From: Citrobacter amalonaticus
GTDB taxonomy: Bacteria > Pseudomonadota > Gammaproteobacteria > Enterobacterales > Enterobacteriaceae
Assembly: GCF_018323885.1 (NCBI RefSeq)
Contig: NZ_AP024585.1
Coordinates: 682,001 to 746,000, forward strand
Direction: 5' to 3'
Length of the DNA: 64,000 bases
The stretch's first letter is position 1, and the number at the start of each line of letters is the position of its first letter. Below, one piece after another: positions 38,934 to 48,492 of the stretch. The notes beneath the pieces are model-generated. The model was not told where the DNA came from. It searched no databases and worked only from the letters and a program-made list of their open reading frames with translations. Position numbers and translations under genes: made by a program.

Positions 38934-40826
38934 ATGACGCAAACTTATAACGCTGATGCCATTGAGGTACTCACTGGGCTTGAGCCGGTACGCCGTCGCC
39001 CAGGGATGTATACCGATACGACCCGCCCTAACCATCTTGGGCAGGAAGTGATTGATAACAGTGTCGATGAAGCACTGGCGGGCCACGCGAAACGCGTGGA
39101 TGTGATTTTACATGCCGATCAATCTCTGGAAGTTATCGACGACGGTCGCGGCATGCCCGTGGACATTCACCCGGAAGAGGGCGTTCCGGCGGTTGAACTG
39201 ATCCTCTGTCGGCTGCACGCGGGCGGCAAGTTCTCGAACAAGAACTATCAGTTCTCCGGCGGCCTGCACGGCGTAGGGATCTCCGTGGTCAACGCCCTGT
39301 CGAAGCGCGTGGAAGTGAACGTGCGTCGTGATGGTCAGGTGTATAACATTGCGTTTGAGAACGGCGACAAGGTTCAGGATTTGCAGGTTGTTGGCACCTG
39401 CGGCAAGCGTAATACCGGCACCAGCGTCCATTTCTGGCCTGACGAAACCTTTTTCGACAGCCCGCGTTTTTCTGTCTCGCGCTTAACGCACGTGCTGAAA
39501 GCCAAAGCTGTGCTGTGCCCTGGCGTTGAAATCACCTTTAAAGATGAAGTTAATAACAGCGAACAGCGCTGGTGCTATCAGGATGGCCTGAACGATTATC
39601 TGCGCGAAGCGGTAAACGGCCTGCCGACGCTGCCGGAAAAACCGTTCATCGGCAATTTTTCCGGTGACACGGAAACGGTCGACTGGGCGCTGCTGTGGTT
39701 GCCGGAAGGCGGCGAACTCCTGACCGAAAGCTACGTGAACCTGATCCCGACCATGCAGGGCGGGACGCACGTCAATGGTCTGCGTCAGGGGCTGCTCGAC
39801 GCGATGCGTGAGTTCTGCGAATACCGCAACATTCTGCCGCGCGGCGTGAAGCTCTCAGCGGAAGATATCTGGGATCGCTGCGCCTACGTGCTGTCGGTGA
39901 AAATGCAGGATCCACAGTTTGCCGGACAGACCAAAGAACGTTTGTCGTCGCGTCAGTGTGCAGCGTTCGTCTCTGGTGTGGTGAAAGATGCCTTCAGCCT
40001 GTGGCTGAACCAGAACGTCCAGTCAGCCGAGCAGTTAGCGGAGATGGTGATCTCCAGCGCTCAGCGCCGACTGCGCGCGGCGAAAAAAGTGGTGCGTAAA
40101 AAGCTGACCAGCGGTCCGGCGCTGCCGGGAAAACTGGCGGACTGTACCGCGCAGGATCTGAATCGTACCGAACTGTTCCTGGTGGAAGGGGACTCGGCGG
40201 GCGGCTCCGCCAAGCAGGCGCGCGATCGTGAATATCAGGCGATCATGCCGCTGAAGGGTAAGATCCTGAACACCTGGGAAGTCTCTTCTGATGAAGTACT
40301 GGCCTCACAGGAAGTGCACGATATTTCTGTCGCGATCGGCATCGATCCGGACAGCGACGATCTGAGCCAGTTACGTTACGGTAAGATCTGTATCCTGGCG
40401 GATGCGGACTCCGATGGTCTGCACATCGCCACGCTACTGTGCGCGCTGTTTGTGAAGCATTTCCGCACGCTGGTGAAACATGGACACGTCTACGTCGCGC
40501 TACCGCCGTTGTACCGAATTGACCTCGGCAAAGAGGTTTATTACGCGCTGACGGAAGAAGAGAAAGCGGGCGTACTGGAACAGTTGAAGCGCAAGAAAGG
40601 CAAGCCAAACGTACAGCGCTTTAAAGGACTGGGTGAAATGAACCCGATGCAGTTGCGTGAAACCACGCTGGATCCCAACACGCGTCGTCTGGTCCAGCTC
40701 GTCATTGATGATGAGGACGATCAGCGCACTAACGCCATGATGGATATGCTGCTGGCGAAGAAACGCTCTGAAGATCGCCGTAACTGGTTGCAGGAAAAAG
40801 GCGACCTCGCAGATATCGACGGGTAA
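38934..40826 (+). CDS. parE: DNA topoisomerase IV subunit B
   Basis: A 630-residue GHKL ATPase/TOPRIM subunit. The ATP site carries VIDNSVDEALAGHA and DDGRGMPV, the lid GGLHGVGISVVNALS. The TOPRIM motifs are EGDSAGGSAKQARDR and DADSDG. With ParC it decatenates replicated chromosomes. The quinolone-determining stretch around ILNTWEVSSDEVLASQEVHD is as in wild-type E. coli. An intrinsic terminator follows. Confidence 0.98.
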   Translation: MTQTYNADAIEVLTGLEPVRRRPGMYTDTTRPNHLGQEVIDNSVDEALAGHAKRVDVILHADQSLEVIDDGRGMPVDIHPEEGVPAVELILCRLHAGGKFSNKNYQFSGGLHGVGISVVNALSKRVEVNVRRDGQVYNIAFENGDKVQDLQVVGTCGKRNTGTSVHFWPDETFFDSPRFSVSRLTHVLKAKAVLCPGVEITFKDEVNNSEQRWCYQDGLNDYLREAVNGLPTLPEKPFIGNFSGDTETVDWALLWLPEGGELLTESYVNLIPTMQGGTHVNGLRQGLLDAMREFCEYRNILPRGVKLSAEDIWDRCAYVLSVKMQDPQFAGQTKERLSSRQCAAFVSGVVKDAFSLWLNQNVQSAEQLAEMVISSAQRRLRAAKKVVRKKLTSGPALPGKLADCTAQDLNRTELFLVEGDSAGGSAKQARDREYQAIMPLKGKILNTWEVSSDEVLASQEVHDISVAIGIDPDSDDLSQLRYGKICILADADSDGLHIATLLCALFVKHFRTLVKHGHVYVALPPLYRIDLGKEVYYALTEEEKAGVLEQLKRKKGKPNVQRFKGLGEMNPMQLRETTLDPNTRRLVQLVIDDEDDQRTNAMMDMLLAKKRSEDRRNWLQEKGDLADIDG

Positions 40827-40847
40827 TTATACGTTTCATTGTTAATA

Positions 40848-40878
40848 AAAAGGGTAAGCCATCATGGCTTACCCTTTT
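40848..40878 (+). terminator. Intrinsic terminator of parE
   Basis: AAAAGGGTAAGCC pairs with GGCTTACCCTTTT around ATCAT, 22 bp after the parE stop. The stem's own T-run completes a strong terminator. Confidence 0.9.
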
Positions 40879-41002
40879 GCTTTCAGGATATCTGATTGAT
40901 CTTGCCAGAGAGGTCTATTAGGCTCAATCGAGGCGAGAACGCGGATTGACGTTATGGCACTGACCGGGGATGGACGCCAAAAATACATAATAAGGAAACA
41001 GG

Positions 41003-42187
41003 ATGAACAACACACATCTGTCTAAGAGCGTCGACGCCCTTAAACCCTCCGCTATCAGGGAATTACTCAAACATAGCAAAATGCCTGGCGTGATATCGCT
41101 GGGCGGCGGCATTCCCAGCCCGGAACTGTTTGATAATACAGGGCTGGAAATGGCCACGCGTAACATGATGGAAAACCAGTTTCTGGATGCGTTCCAGTAT
41201 GGTCTGAGTGAAGGTTTTCCGCCTCTGCGGGAAGCGATCGCTCAGTTGTGTCAGAAGCGAGGCATTCAGACTGCGTCCGACGCCATTCTGGTGACCAATG
41301 GGTCCCAGCAGTCGCTGGATATTCTGGTGAGAACGCTGATCAATCCGGGCGACAAAGTGGTCGTCGAACGTCCGACCTATCTTGCCGCCTTGCAGGTGCT
41401 GCAACTGTCTCAGGCGGATATTCTGTCTGTCGGTACCGATAAAGACGGCATGATCGTAGACGATCTGGAAGTTTTGCTGCAGAACAACACGATCAAGTTT
41501 GTGTACATCGTGCCGACGTTCGGTAACCCCGGTGGCGTGGTTCTTAGTGATTCCCGTCGTCAGAAGTTGGTTCAACTGGCGAAACAGCATGACTTTGCCA
41601 TCATCGAAGACGATCCCTACGGTGAAATCAATTTCACAGACGAGACCTATAAAACGCTGTTCCAGCATGCCCGAGAGAGCGGATGCCCTGAGCAGGTGAT
41701 TTATACCTCGACTTTTTCCAAGATTCTGGCTCCAGGCCTGCGTGTGGGTTGGGTGGTACTGCCGGAATGGATCAGACAAAAAGCGACCATCGTTAAACAG
41801 GCGACCGATCTGCATACCAGCGCGCATTCGCAGGCAATGGCCGCCAGCTATTTGACGTTAGGCCGTCTGGACGATCAAATTCAGCTCATTCGTCAGGCGT
41901 ACCGTGAGAAGTGCTATTTGCTGGCGGACGCGATTCGCAGCGAACTGGGCGAGCATATCTCATTCCATATGCCGCAGGGTGGGATGTTCCTGTGGGGGAC
42001 GTTCCGTGATGATTTTGATACCACGGCATGGCTTTCCCGCACACTGCAGGCAAAAGTGGTATTCGTGCCGGGAGAGTTCTTTTTCTGTGATAAGCCGGAC
42101 AAACGGACGCTACGGATGTCTTTTGCGACGCCAACGGCGGATGAGCTTGAAGAAGCGGTACGGAGATTGAAAAAAGCGTTGCCCTGA
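41003..42187 (+). CDS. PLP-dependent class I/II aminotransferase (2-aminoadipate aminotransferase-like)
   Basis: A 394-residue fold-type I aminotransferase. It has Tyr66 in QYGLSEG, NGSQQSLD for phosphate contact, GNPGG (Asn174), DDPYGEI (Asp203, Tyr206), the PLP lysine Lys240 in [15 protein letters not shown], and an Arg for the carboxylate in KRTLRMSF. The closest families are LysN/Kat-type transaminases and the catalytic half of MocR proteins; no DNA-binding domain is attached. Substrate is not determinable. E. coli K-12 has no gene here (parE is directly next to ygiN), so it is an insertion relative to K-12. Confidence 0.85.
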   Translation: MNNTHLSKSVDALKPSAIRELLKHSKMPGVISLGGGIPSPELFDNTGLEMATRNMMENQFLDAFQYGLSEGFPPLREAIAQLCQKRGIQTASDAILVTNGSQQSLDILVRTLINPGDKVVVERPTYLAALQVLQLSQADILSVGTDKDGMIVDDLEVLLQNNTIKFVYIVPTFGNPGGVVLSDSRRQKLVQLAKQHDFAIIEDDPYGEINFTDETYKTLFQHARESGCPEQVIYTSTFSKILAPGLRVGWVVLPEWIRQKATIVKQATDLHTSAHSQAMAASYLTLGRLDDQIQLIRQAYREKCYLLADAIRSELGEHISFHMPQGGMFLWGTFRDDFDTTAWLSRTLQAKVVFVPGEFFFCDKPDKRTLRMSFATPTADELEEAVRRLKKALP

Positions 42188-42241
42188 GGTCGCTGTTGCC
42201 GGGTCTGACGCTGATGGCTGACCCGGCGCAACGCGGTATGT

Positions 42242-42556
42242 TTAAATACCGGATTCCAGAATACGAATATTCATCTCCAGCACATCGCCCTTAACGGCTT
42301 CGCTGTAGGCTTTCATATGCGGGGTTTGCAGGTGCGCTTCAAGATGCGCGATGCTTTCCCACTGCTCAATCATCACGATTGAATCAGGCGCCATGGTCTG
42401 AAAACTCACGTTTGCCGCATGATCTACCATCGGCGCGTAGCCGTGGCAGCCTTCTTCTTTCAGTACGGTTGGAACAATTTTCGCAAACTGATCGAGGACG
42501 GCCTGACGGTGATGTTGTCCCGGACGGGTGCGGATTTCAGCAATAACTGTAAGCAT
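42242..42556 (-). CDS. ygiN: Quinol monooxygenase YgiN
   Basis: A 104-residue ABM-type ferredoxin-like monooxygenase starting MLTVIAEIRTRPGQHH, with EEGCHGYAPMVDH and EQWESIAHLEAHLQTPHMK. The E. coli protein can oxidise menadiol and is thought to form a quinone cycle with MdaB. It lies 30 bp after mdaB in the same direction, supporting that pairing. Confidence 0.95.
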   Translation of the reverse strand: MLTVIAEIRTRPGQHHRQAVLDQFAKIVPTVLKEEGCHGYAPMVDHAANVSFQTMAPDSIVMIEQWESIAHLEAHLQTPHMKAYSEAVKGDVLEMNIRILESGI

Positions 42557-42586
42557 GGTTAACTCCTTCTAATTCCAGGTTACCAG

Positions 42587-43168
42587 TTAACCAAAAATCG
42601 CCTGCAGATGCTCGCGATATTCTGCAACAGAACGTGGTACATCCGGCATTTTAATGACGTCATTGGTAATAAAGGTCGGCAGCGCTTCCATTCCAAGGAA
42701 TTGATTCGCCTTATGGAACGGCAGATAAACGCCATCAACGCCCACGCCGTGGAAAAACTGATCTTTATCGGTGAAGGCTTCCATCGGTGCGTTCCAGGTC
42801 AGAGAAAGCATGTATTTTTTCCCCTGAATCAGACCGCCGGAGCCGTATTTCTTTGAAGCATCTGAGCGGGTACGACCATCGCTGGCATACAGTGTGCCGT
42901 GGCCTTCGGTGAACACGTCATCAATGTATTTTTTCACGGTCCACGGCGCACCCATCCACCAGCCTGGCATTTGCCAGATAACCACGTCCGCCCAGACGAA
43001 GTTCTGCACTTCTTCTTTCACGTCGTAATCGCTGTCAGCGCGGACCATTTTGACGCTATGCCCGAGGTCGCGCAGAGTGCCGTCAGCGACTTCCGTCAGG
43101 GTGTCGTTCAATTGGCCGTTGGAGTGTGCGAATTTTTTCGCGCCGTTGATAATCAGGATGTTGCTCAT
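42587..43168 (-). CDS. mdaB: NADPH:quinone reductase MdaB
   Basis: A 193-residue flavodoxin-fold protein beginning MSNILIINGAKKFAHSNGQLN. FAD-contact segments WQMPGWWMGAPWTVKKYIDDV and GKKYMLSLTWNAP are conserved. It reduces quinones by two electrons and protects against oxidative stress. It is transcribed with ygiN. An imperfect inverted repeat lies in its leader. K-12 ygiZ, between mdaB and qseC, is absent. Confidence 0.96.
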   Translation of the reverse strand: MSNILIINGAKKFAHSNGQLNDTLTEVADGTLRDLGHSVKMVRADSDYDVKEEVQNFVWADVVIWQMPGWWMGAPWTVKKYIDDVFTEGHGTLYASDGRTRSDASKKYGSGGLIQGKKYMLSLTWNAPMEAFTDKDQFFHGVGVDGVYLPFHKANQFLGMEALPTFITNDVIKMPDVPRSVAEYREHLQAIFG

Positions 43169-43274
43169 TATTAATCCTCTGAAATGCGTTTGAGGCTAAT
43201 TTTACGTCAACAGCCGGTAGGGTGAAATTAGCAAAATGTGCAAAGTCTTTTGCATCTGGCGCAATAATCGACGA

Positions 43275-44618
43275 TTACCACTTCACTGTCGCGATAAAAC
43301 CCCCGTCTGGCGCATTGTCAAACGACACTGTCATTGTGTGCAGGGCTGCAATGCGACGGACAATCGACAGGCCCAGCCCGCTGCCGGTAACCTGCTGTCC
43401 GGGCGGGCGATAAAAGCGTTCGCCAATGTGAGGCAGGACTTCTGCCGTGACGCCGGGGCCGTTGTCTCTGACCGTAAACTGCCGGGCGTCAAGCGTGACA
43501 TCCACCTCGCTACCTTTGGGGCTGTAGCGGATGGCGTTATCCAGCAGATTGCGCACCAGCAAACTGAGCAGTAGCGGTTGCCCGGTGTGCGTCACATTAT
43601 GAGCGTTGATCTGCAAACGCACATCAATCTGCGCCTGCTGCGCGGGTTGCCAGATGTCCATTACCGCAGACTGAAGCACTTCCTCAAGAGAGAGCGTGGC
43701 GACGTCCTGCAGGTTATCCAGCGAGTCGAGACGGGAAAGCGTCAGCAACTGGTCGACCAGACGCGTGGCACGATCGATGCCCGTATGGAGTTGCATCAGC
43801 GCTTTCTCGCGTGCTTGCGGATCATCATCAGAAAGCTGCGCTACCTCCGTCTGGACTTTTAGCGCCGTTAACGGACTACGCAGTTCGTGGGCGGCGTCTG
43901 AGGTAAAGCGCCGTTCGCGCACCATCATCTTATGGGTACGGGTAAAAAGCTGGTTGAGCGATTCGACCAGCGGGCGCACTTCACTCGGGACGCCGTGTGA
44001 GCTGAGCGGCTCGCTGGATTCCGGATCGCGCAGACGCAACGCCTGCGCCAGCTTTTTAAGCGGCATGAGCTCCCGATGCAGCAGCATAATCAACAACAGC
44101 AGCATCAGCGGCAGGGCGATAAGCCAGGGAACCAGTTGCGCCGTCACAATCGCCAGCGCCATATCTTCACGGTATTCCCACTCCTGACCGACCACGATGC
44201 GGTACTTACCATCGGAGGAAGTCAGCCAGATAAAACGCCATTTATCGTCATCGCCATTTAACTTGCCGTCATCAAAGCCTTCCCGGCGGTAGCTATAGGG
44301 GATGTTCTGACCATTATCGCCGTCGTGCAGCACCATCTTGCCGTCCGTGGTGTAGACGGCAAAGGTCAGCGCATCATCATCAACATGACCGTGTTTGAAT
44401 TTCTTTGGCGTATGCGCCATCCGTTCGGTGGCGTGCAGTTCATTGATATCGAGCGTAACCAGGCGTTTGGCGAAGAGCATCAGCTGGGTATCAAACAGTT
44501 CATCGACGTTATCCGTTGTTTTTTTCCAGGCGACAAAACTCGATGCCGCCCAGGTAATGGCTGACAGAATCAGAAAAATGAGGGTAAGCCTGACGCGCAG
44601 GCTGAGTCGCTGGGTCAC
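43275..44618 (-). CDS. qseC: Sensor histidine kinase QseC
   Basis: A 447-residue two-component kinase. Membrane segments lie at about 11-29 and 160-180, enclosing a periplasmic sensor loop. A HAMP-like linker and phosphoacceptor His244 in [12 protein letters not shown] follow, with the ATPase motifs [20 protein letters not shown] and GSGLGLSIV. In E. coli it senses autoinducer-3 and catecholamines and phosphorylates QseB. It overlaps qseB by four bases. Confidence 0.96.
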   Translation of the reverse strand: MTQRLSLRVRLTLIFLILSAITWAASSFVAWKKTTDNVDELFDTQLMLFAKRLVTLDINELHATERMAHTPKKFKHGHVDDDALTFAVYTTDGKMVLHDGDNGQNIPYSYRREGFDDGKLNGDDDKWRFIWLTSSDGKYRIVVGQEWEYREDMALAIVTAQLVPWLIALPLMLLLLIMLLHRELMPLKKLAQALRLRDPESSEPLSSHGVPSEVRPLVESLNQLFTRTHKMMVRERRFTSDAAHELRSPLTALKVQTEVAQLSDDDPQAREKALMQLHTGIDRATRLVDQLLTLSRLDSLDNLQDVATLSLEEVLQSAVMDIWQPAQQAQIDVRLQINAHNVTHTGQPLLLSLLVRNLLDNAIRYSPKGSEVDVTLDARQFTVRDNGPGVTAEVLPHIGERFYRPPGQQVTGSGLGLSIVRRIAALHTMTVSFDNAPDGGFIATVKW

Positions 44619-45280
44619 GATGATGCCTCGCCAAGCGTATAGCCGATGCCGTGAACGGTGCGAATGAAATCGCTGCCCAGTTTGCGCCGCAGATGGTGGA
44701 CGTGCACTTCAACGGCATTGCTGGTGACCTCTTCGTCCCAGTTATACAGCTTCTCTTCAATGAGCTTGCGCGGCAGCACGCGACCTTTATTACGCATCAG
44801 CAATTCCAGAAGCGCGAACTCTTTTGGCTTGAGTATCAATGGCTCACCCGCCAGCGTCGCGACCCGATCGCCGGGACGTAAGCTCACTCGCCCATGGCGT
44901 AATTCACTGCTGGCCTGACCGCTGGCGCGACGCATCAGCGCCTCCAGTCTGGCGGCGACTTCTATCAGTGCAAAGGGTTTACACAGATAATCATCGGCCC
45001 CGAGTCGAAGCCCTTCGACGCGTTCGGCCAGCGCATCGCGTGCGGTGAGGATCAGCACCGGCTCGCGCTTTCCCTGTTCGCGCCAGTCGCGCAGAATATC
45101 GCGCCCGTCCATTCCCGGCAGCGTGAGATCGAGGATCACCGCGTCGTAAGGCGCGCTGTAGAGCGCTTCTTTTCCCTGACGACCTTCGGTAAACCAGTCG
45201 ACGCTAAAGCCCATTTTACTCAGCCCGGTTTTAATGCCGTCACCAATCAACGCATCATCTTCAACCAGTAAAATTCGCAT
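44615..45280 (-). CDS. qseB: Response regulator QseB
   Basis: A 221-residue OmpR-type regulator. The receiver domain has EDD near the start, phosphoacceptor Asp51 in [13 protein letters not shown] and Lys in KPFALIE. The C-terminal winged helix has [15 protein letters not shown]. It controls flagellar and virulence genes with QseC and cross-talks with PmrB. A PmrA/QseB-like box lies in the space shared with divergent ygiW. Confidence 0.96.
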   Translation of the reverse strand: MRILLVEDDALIGDGIKTGLSKMGFSVDWFTEGRQGKEALYSAPYDAVILDLTLPGMDGRDILRDWREQGKREPVLILTARDALAERVEGLRLGADDYLCKPFALIEVAARLEALMRRASGQASSELRHGRVSLRPGDRVATLAGEPLILKPKEFALLELLMRNKGRVLPRKLIEEKLYNWDEEVTSNAVEVHVHHLRRKLGSDFIRTVHGIGYTLGEASS

Positions 45281-45366
45281 ATTTTCATCCCTGCACCCGC
45301 TGTGATAAAGGCAAGTAAACCGCGATGTTGCACGTGATGTACAGCAAAAAAAGAGACTTTTTTTGC

Positions 45367-45383
45367 CTTAAGAACTTGTTAAG
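45367..45383. promoter_or_regulatory. PmrA/QseB-type box between qseB and ygiW
   Basis: CTTAAG-AACTT-GTTAAG fits the (C/T)TTAA(G/T)-N5-(C/T)TTAA(G/T) pattern at all but one position. It lies in the qseB/ygiW divergent promoter region, where autoregulation by QseB is known in E. coli. Confidence 0.6.
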
Positions 45384-45432
45384 GATTACCGTATTTAATG
45401 GATGTGAAATGACATCAAAGGGAGAAATGATC

Positions 45433-45825
45433 ATGAAAAAACTGGCTGCAATTGTTGCCGTCATGGCGCTCTGCTCCGCACCGGTTCTGGCCGCGCAGCA
45501 GGGTGGTTTTTCTGGCCCGTCCGCGACGCAAACGCAGAGCGGCGGCTTCCAGGGGCCTAACGGTAGTAGCACGACGGTAGAAAGTGCGAAATCCTTGCGT
45601 GATGACACCTGGGTGACGCTGCGCGGCAACATCGTTGAACGTATTTCCGATGACCTCTATCTGTTTAAAGATGCGACAGGCACCATCAATGTCGATATCG
45701 ACCACAAACGCTGGAATGGCGTGACGGTTACCCCGCAGGATACCGTTGAAATTCAGGGTGAAGTGGATAAAGACTGGAATTCCGTTGAAATTGACGTGAA
45801 GCAAATCAGTAAAGTCAGCAAATAA
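45433..45825 (+). CDS. ygiW: BOF-family periplasmic stress protein YgiW
   Basis: A 130-residue OB-fold protein with a signal peptide (MKKLAAIVAVMALCSAPVLA) and a Gly/Gln-rich linker. The bacterial OB domain (VESAKSLRDDTWVTLRG, NVDIDHKRWNG, GEVDKDWNSVEIDVKQI) follows. The start at 45433 has GGAGA upstream. In E. coli it protects against peroxide, acid and cadmium. It is divergent from qseB, with a PmrA/QseB box between them, and ends in an intrinsic terminator. Confidence 0.95.
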   Translation: MKKLAAIVAVMALCSAPVLAAQQGGFSGPSATQTQSGGFQGPNGSSTTVESAKSLRDDTWVTLRGNIVERISDDLYLFKDATGTINVDIDHKRWNGVTVTPQDTVEIQGEVDKDWNSVEIDVKQISKVSK

Positions 45826-45833
45826 TCCCTGTC

Positions 45834-45860
45834 AGGGCCGCGTTCGCGGCCCTTTTCTTT
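45834..45860 (+). terminator. Intrinsic terminator of ygiW
   Basis: AGGGCCGCG and CGCGGCCCT form a GC-rich stem followed by TTTTCTTT, eight bases past the stop. Confidence 0.9.
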
Positions 45861-45955
45861 GTGACTCAACGCGTCAGATAAGGTAGTATCTGCGGCAATA
45901 TTGCCTGAAAAGATACCGGGTATCTGGCGGGCTTACAGTTGAGGAATCACGATTA

Positions 45956-48214
45956 ATGAGCGATATGGCAGAGCGCCTTGCGCTGCATGAATTCACGGAA
46001 AACGCCTATCTGAATTACTCCATGTACGTCATCATGGACAGGGCGTTGCCGTTTATTGGTGATGGTCTGAAACCCGTTCAGCGCCGCATCGTCTATGCGA
46101 TGTCAGAGCTGGGGCTGAATGCCAGCGCCAAATTTAAAAAATCCGCCCGTACCGTCGGCGACGTGTTGGGTAAATACCACCCGCACGGAGACAGCGCCTG
46201 CTATGAGGCCATGGTGCTGATGGCGCAGCCGTTCTCTTACCGTTATCCGCTGGTTGATGGCCAGGGGAACTGGGGGGCGCCGGACGATCCGAAATCCTTC
46301 GCGGCGATGCGTTATACCGAATCCCGCCTGTCCAGATACGCCGAACTGCTGCTGAGTGAACTCGGCCAGGGAACCGCTGACTGGGTGCCAAACTTCGACG
46401 GAACAATGCAGGAGCCGAAAATGCTGCCTGCGCGTCTGCCGAACATCCTGCTTAACGGTACAACCGGTATCGCGGTCGGCATGGCGACCGATATTCCGCC
46501 GCACAACCTGCGTGAAGTGGCAAAAGCCGCGATCACCCTGATTGAGCAGCCGAAAACCACGCTGGACGAGGTGCTGGATATTGTCCACGGCCCGGACTAC
46601 CCGACCGAAGCGGAAATCATTACCCCGCGCGCCGAGATTCGTAAAATTTATGAAAACGGGCGCGGCTCCGTGCGCATGCGCGCGGTGTGGAAGAAAGAAG
46701 ACGGCGCGGTGGTAATTACCGCGCTGCCGCACCAGGTTTCCGGCGCGCGCGTGCTGGAGCAAATCGCCGCGCAGATGCGCAATAAAAAGCTGCCGATGGT
46801 AGACGATTTGCGCGATGAGTCAGACCACGAAAACCCGACCCGTCTGGTGGTGGTGCCGCGTTCCAATCGCGTGGACATGGAACAGGTGATGAACCACCTG
46901 TTTGCCACCACCGATCTGGAAAAGAGCTATCGCATTAACCTTAATATGATCGGTCTTGACGGGCGTCCGGCGGTGAAAAACCTGCTGGAGATCCTCACCG
47001 AATGGCTGGCGTTCCGTCGCGATACCGTGCGTCGTCGCCTGAACTATCGCCTCGAGAAAGTCCTCAAACGCCTGCATATCCTGGAAGGTTTGCTGGTGGC
47101 GTTTCTCAATATTGACGAAGTCATTGAGATCATCCGTACGGAAGATGAGCCGAAACCCGCGCTGATGTCGCGTTTTGGTATTACCGAAACGCAGGCCGAA
47201 GCGATCCTCGAACTGAAATTGCGTCATCTCGCCAAACTGGAAGAGATGAAGATTCGCGGTGAGCAGGATGAACTGGCGAAAGAACGCGATCAGCTACAGG
47301 CGATCCTCGCGTCTGAACGCAAAATGAATACCCTGCTGAAGAAAGAGCTGCAGGCCGATGCCGACGCCTATGGTGACGATCGTCGTTCACCGCTTCGCGA
47401 GCGCGAAGAAGCGAAAGCAATGAGCGAACACGACATGCTGCCGTCTGAGCCAGTGACGATCGTGTTGTCGCAGATGGGCTGGGTGCGTAGCGCCAAAGGT
47501 CATGACATCGACGCACAGGGACTGAACTACAAAGCGGGCGACAGCTTTAAATCCGCTGTGAAAGGGAAGAGCAACCAGCCAGTGGTGTTTATCGATACCA
47601 CCGGACGTAGTTACGCCATTGATCCGATCACGCTGCCGTCGGCGCGCGGTCAGGGCGAACCGTTGACCGGCAAACTGACGCTGCCGCCAGGCGCGACCGT
47701 TGAGCACATGCTGATGGAAGGCGATGAGCAGAAACTGCTGATGGCATCCGATGCGGGTTACGGTTTTGTCTGTACGTTCAACGATCTGGTGGCGCGCAAC
47801 CGTGCCGGTAAGACACTCATCACGCTGCCGGAAAACGCCCGCGTGATGCCGCCGGTGGTGATTGAAGATGAAACGGATATGCTGCTGGCGATAACGACGG
47901 CCGGACGTATGCTGATGTTCCCGGTCAGCGATCTGCCGCAGTTGTCGAAAGGCAAAGGGAATAAGATCATCAACATTCCGTCTGCGGATGCGGCGCGTGG
48001 TGACGATGCGCTGGCGCTGCTGTATGTTCTGCCGCCGCAAAGTACGCTGACGATTCACGTCGGGAAACGCAAAATCAAGCTGCGCCCTGAGGAATTGCAG
48101 AAAGTGACCGGCGAGCGCGGCCGTCGCGGGACGTTGATGCGCGGTTTGCAACGCATCGATCGCATCGACATTGATTCGCCGCGTCGTGCCAGCAGTGGCG
48201 ACAGCGAAGAGTAA
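45956..48214 (+). CDS. parC: DNA topoisomerase IV subunit A
   Basis: A 752-residue subunit, identical in length to E. coli ParC. The catalytic Tyr lies in [11 protein letters not shown] near residue 120. The quinolone-determining region [13 protein letters not shown] carries the susceptible residues Ser80 and Glu84. A C-terminal beta-pinwheel follows from about residue 500. It cuts and rejoins DNA during decatenation. K-12 genes ygiS, mqsR, mqsA and ygiV, which lie between ygiW and parC, are absent. Confidence 0.98.
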   Translation: MSDMAERLALHEFTENAYLNYSMYVIMDRALPFIGDGLKPVQRRIVYAMSELGLNASAKFKKSARTVGDVLGKYHPHGDSACYEAMVLMAQPFSYRYPLVDGQGNWGAPDDPKSFAAMRYTESRLSRYAELLLSELGQGTADWVPNFDGTMQEPKMLPARLPNILLNGTTGIAVGMATDIPPHNLREVAKAAITLIEQPKTTLDEVLDIVHGPDYPTEAEIITPRAEIRKIYENGRGSVRMRAVWKKEDGAVVITALPHQVSGARVLEQIAAQMRNKKLPMVDDLRDESDHENPTRLVVVPRSNRVDMEQVMNHLFATTDLEKSYRINLNMIGLDGRPAVKNLLEILTEWLAFRRDTVRRRLNYRLEKVLKRLHILEGLLVAFLNIDEVIEIIRTEDEPKPALMSRFGITETQAEAILELKLRHLAKLEEMKIRGEQDELAKERDQLQAILASERKMNTLLKKELQADADAYGDDRRSPLREREEAKAMSEHDMLPSEPVTIVLSQMGWVRSAKGHDIDAQGLNYKAGDSFKSAVKGKSNQPVVFIDTTGRSYAIDPITLPSARGQGEPLTGKLTLPPGATVEHMLMEGDEQKLLMASDAGYGFVCTFNDLVARNRAGKTLITLPENARVMPPVVIEDETDMLLAITTAGRMLMFPVSDLPQLSKGKGNKIINIPSADAARGDDALALLYVLPPQSTLTIHVGKRKIKLRPEELQKVTGERGRRGTLMRGLQRIDRIDIDSPRRASSGDSEE

Positions 48215-48235
48215 AATGCTGTTAAACGCCTGAAG

Positions 48236-48352
48236 GCATAAGTAGGCCTGATAAGAGGCAACGCGCCGCCATCAGGCAACACTATCGTGCCGGATGGCGG
48301 CGTTAATACCTTATCCGGCCTGCGGTTGTAACGATACCGCCAGGCCGGATGA
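48236..48352. repeat. BIME of several REP units after parC
   Basis: At least two full units (GGCCTGATAAGAGGCAACGC...CATCAGGC; GCCGGATGGCGGCG...CCTTATCCGGC) and a partial one (CAGGCCGGATGAC) stand in alternating orientation between parC and plsC. Confidence 0.9.
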
Positions 48353-48492
48353 CAGTAAAATTTCCCGTAAAACCGTTGTTTATTCGTGAGTCGCGATTAA
48401 CAATACAGTTTTCCAGAGAGCCACATTAACAATACCCTAACCTGATAGCAGGTGACGTAGAATCCCGGGCTCTTAGGCCTTCAGAGGTTGTT

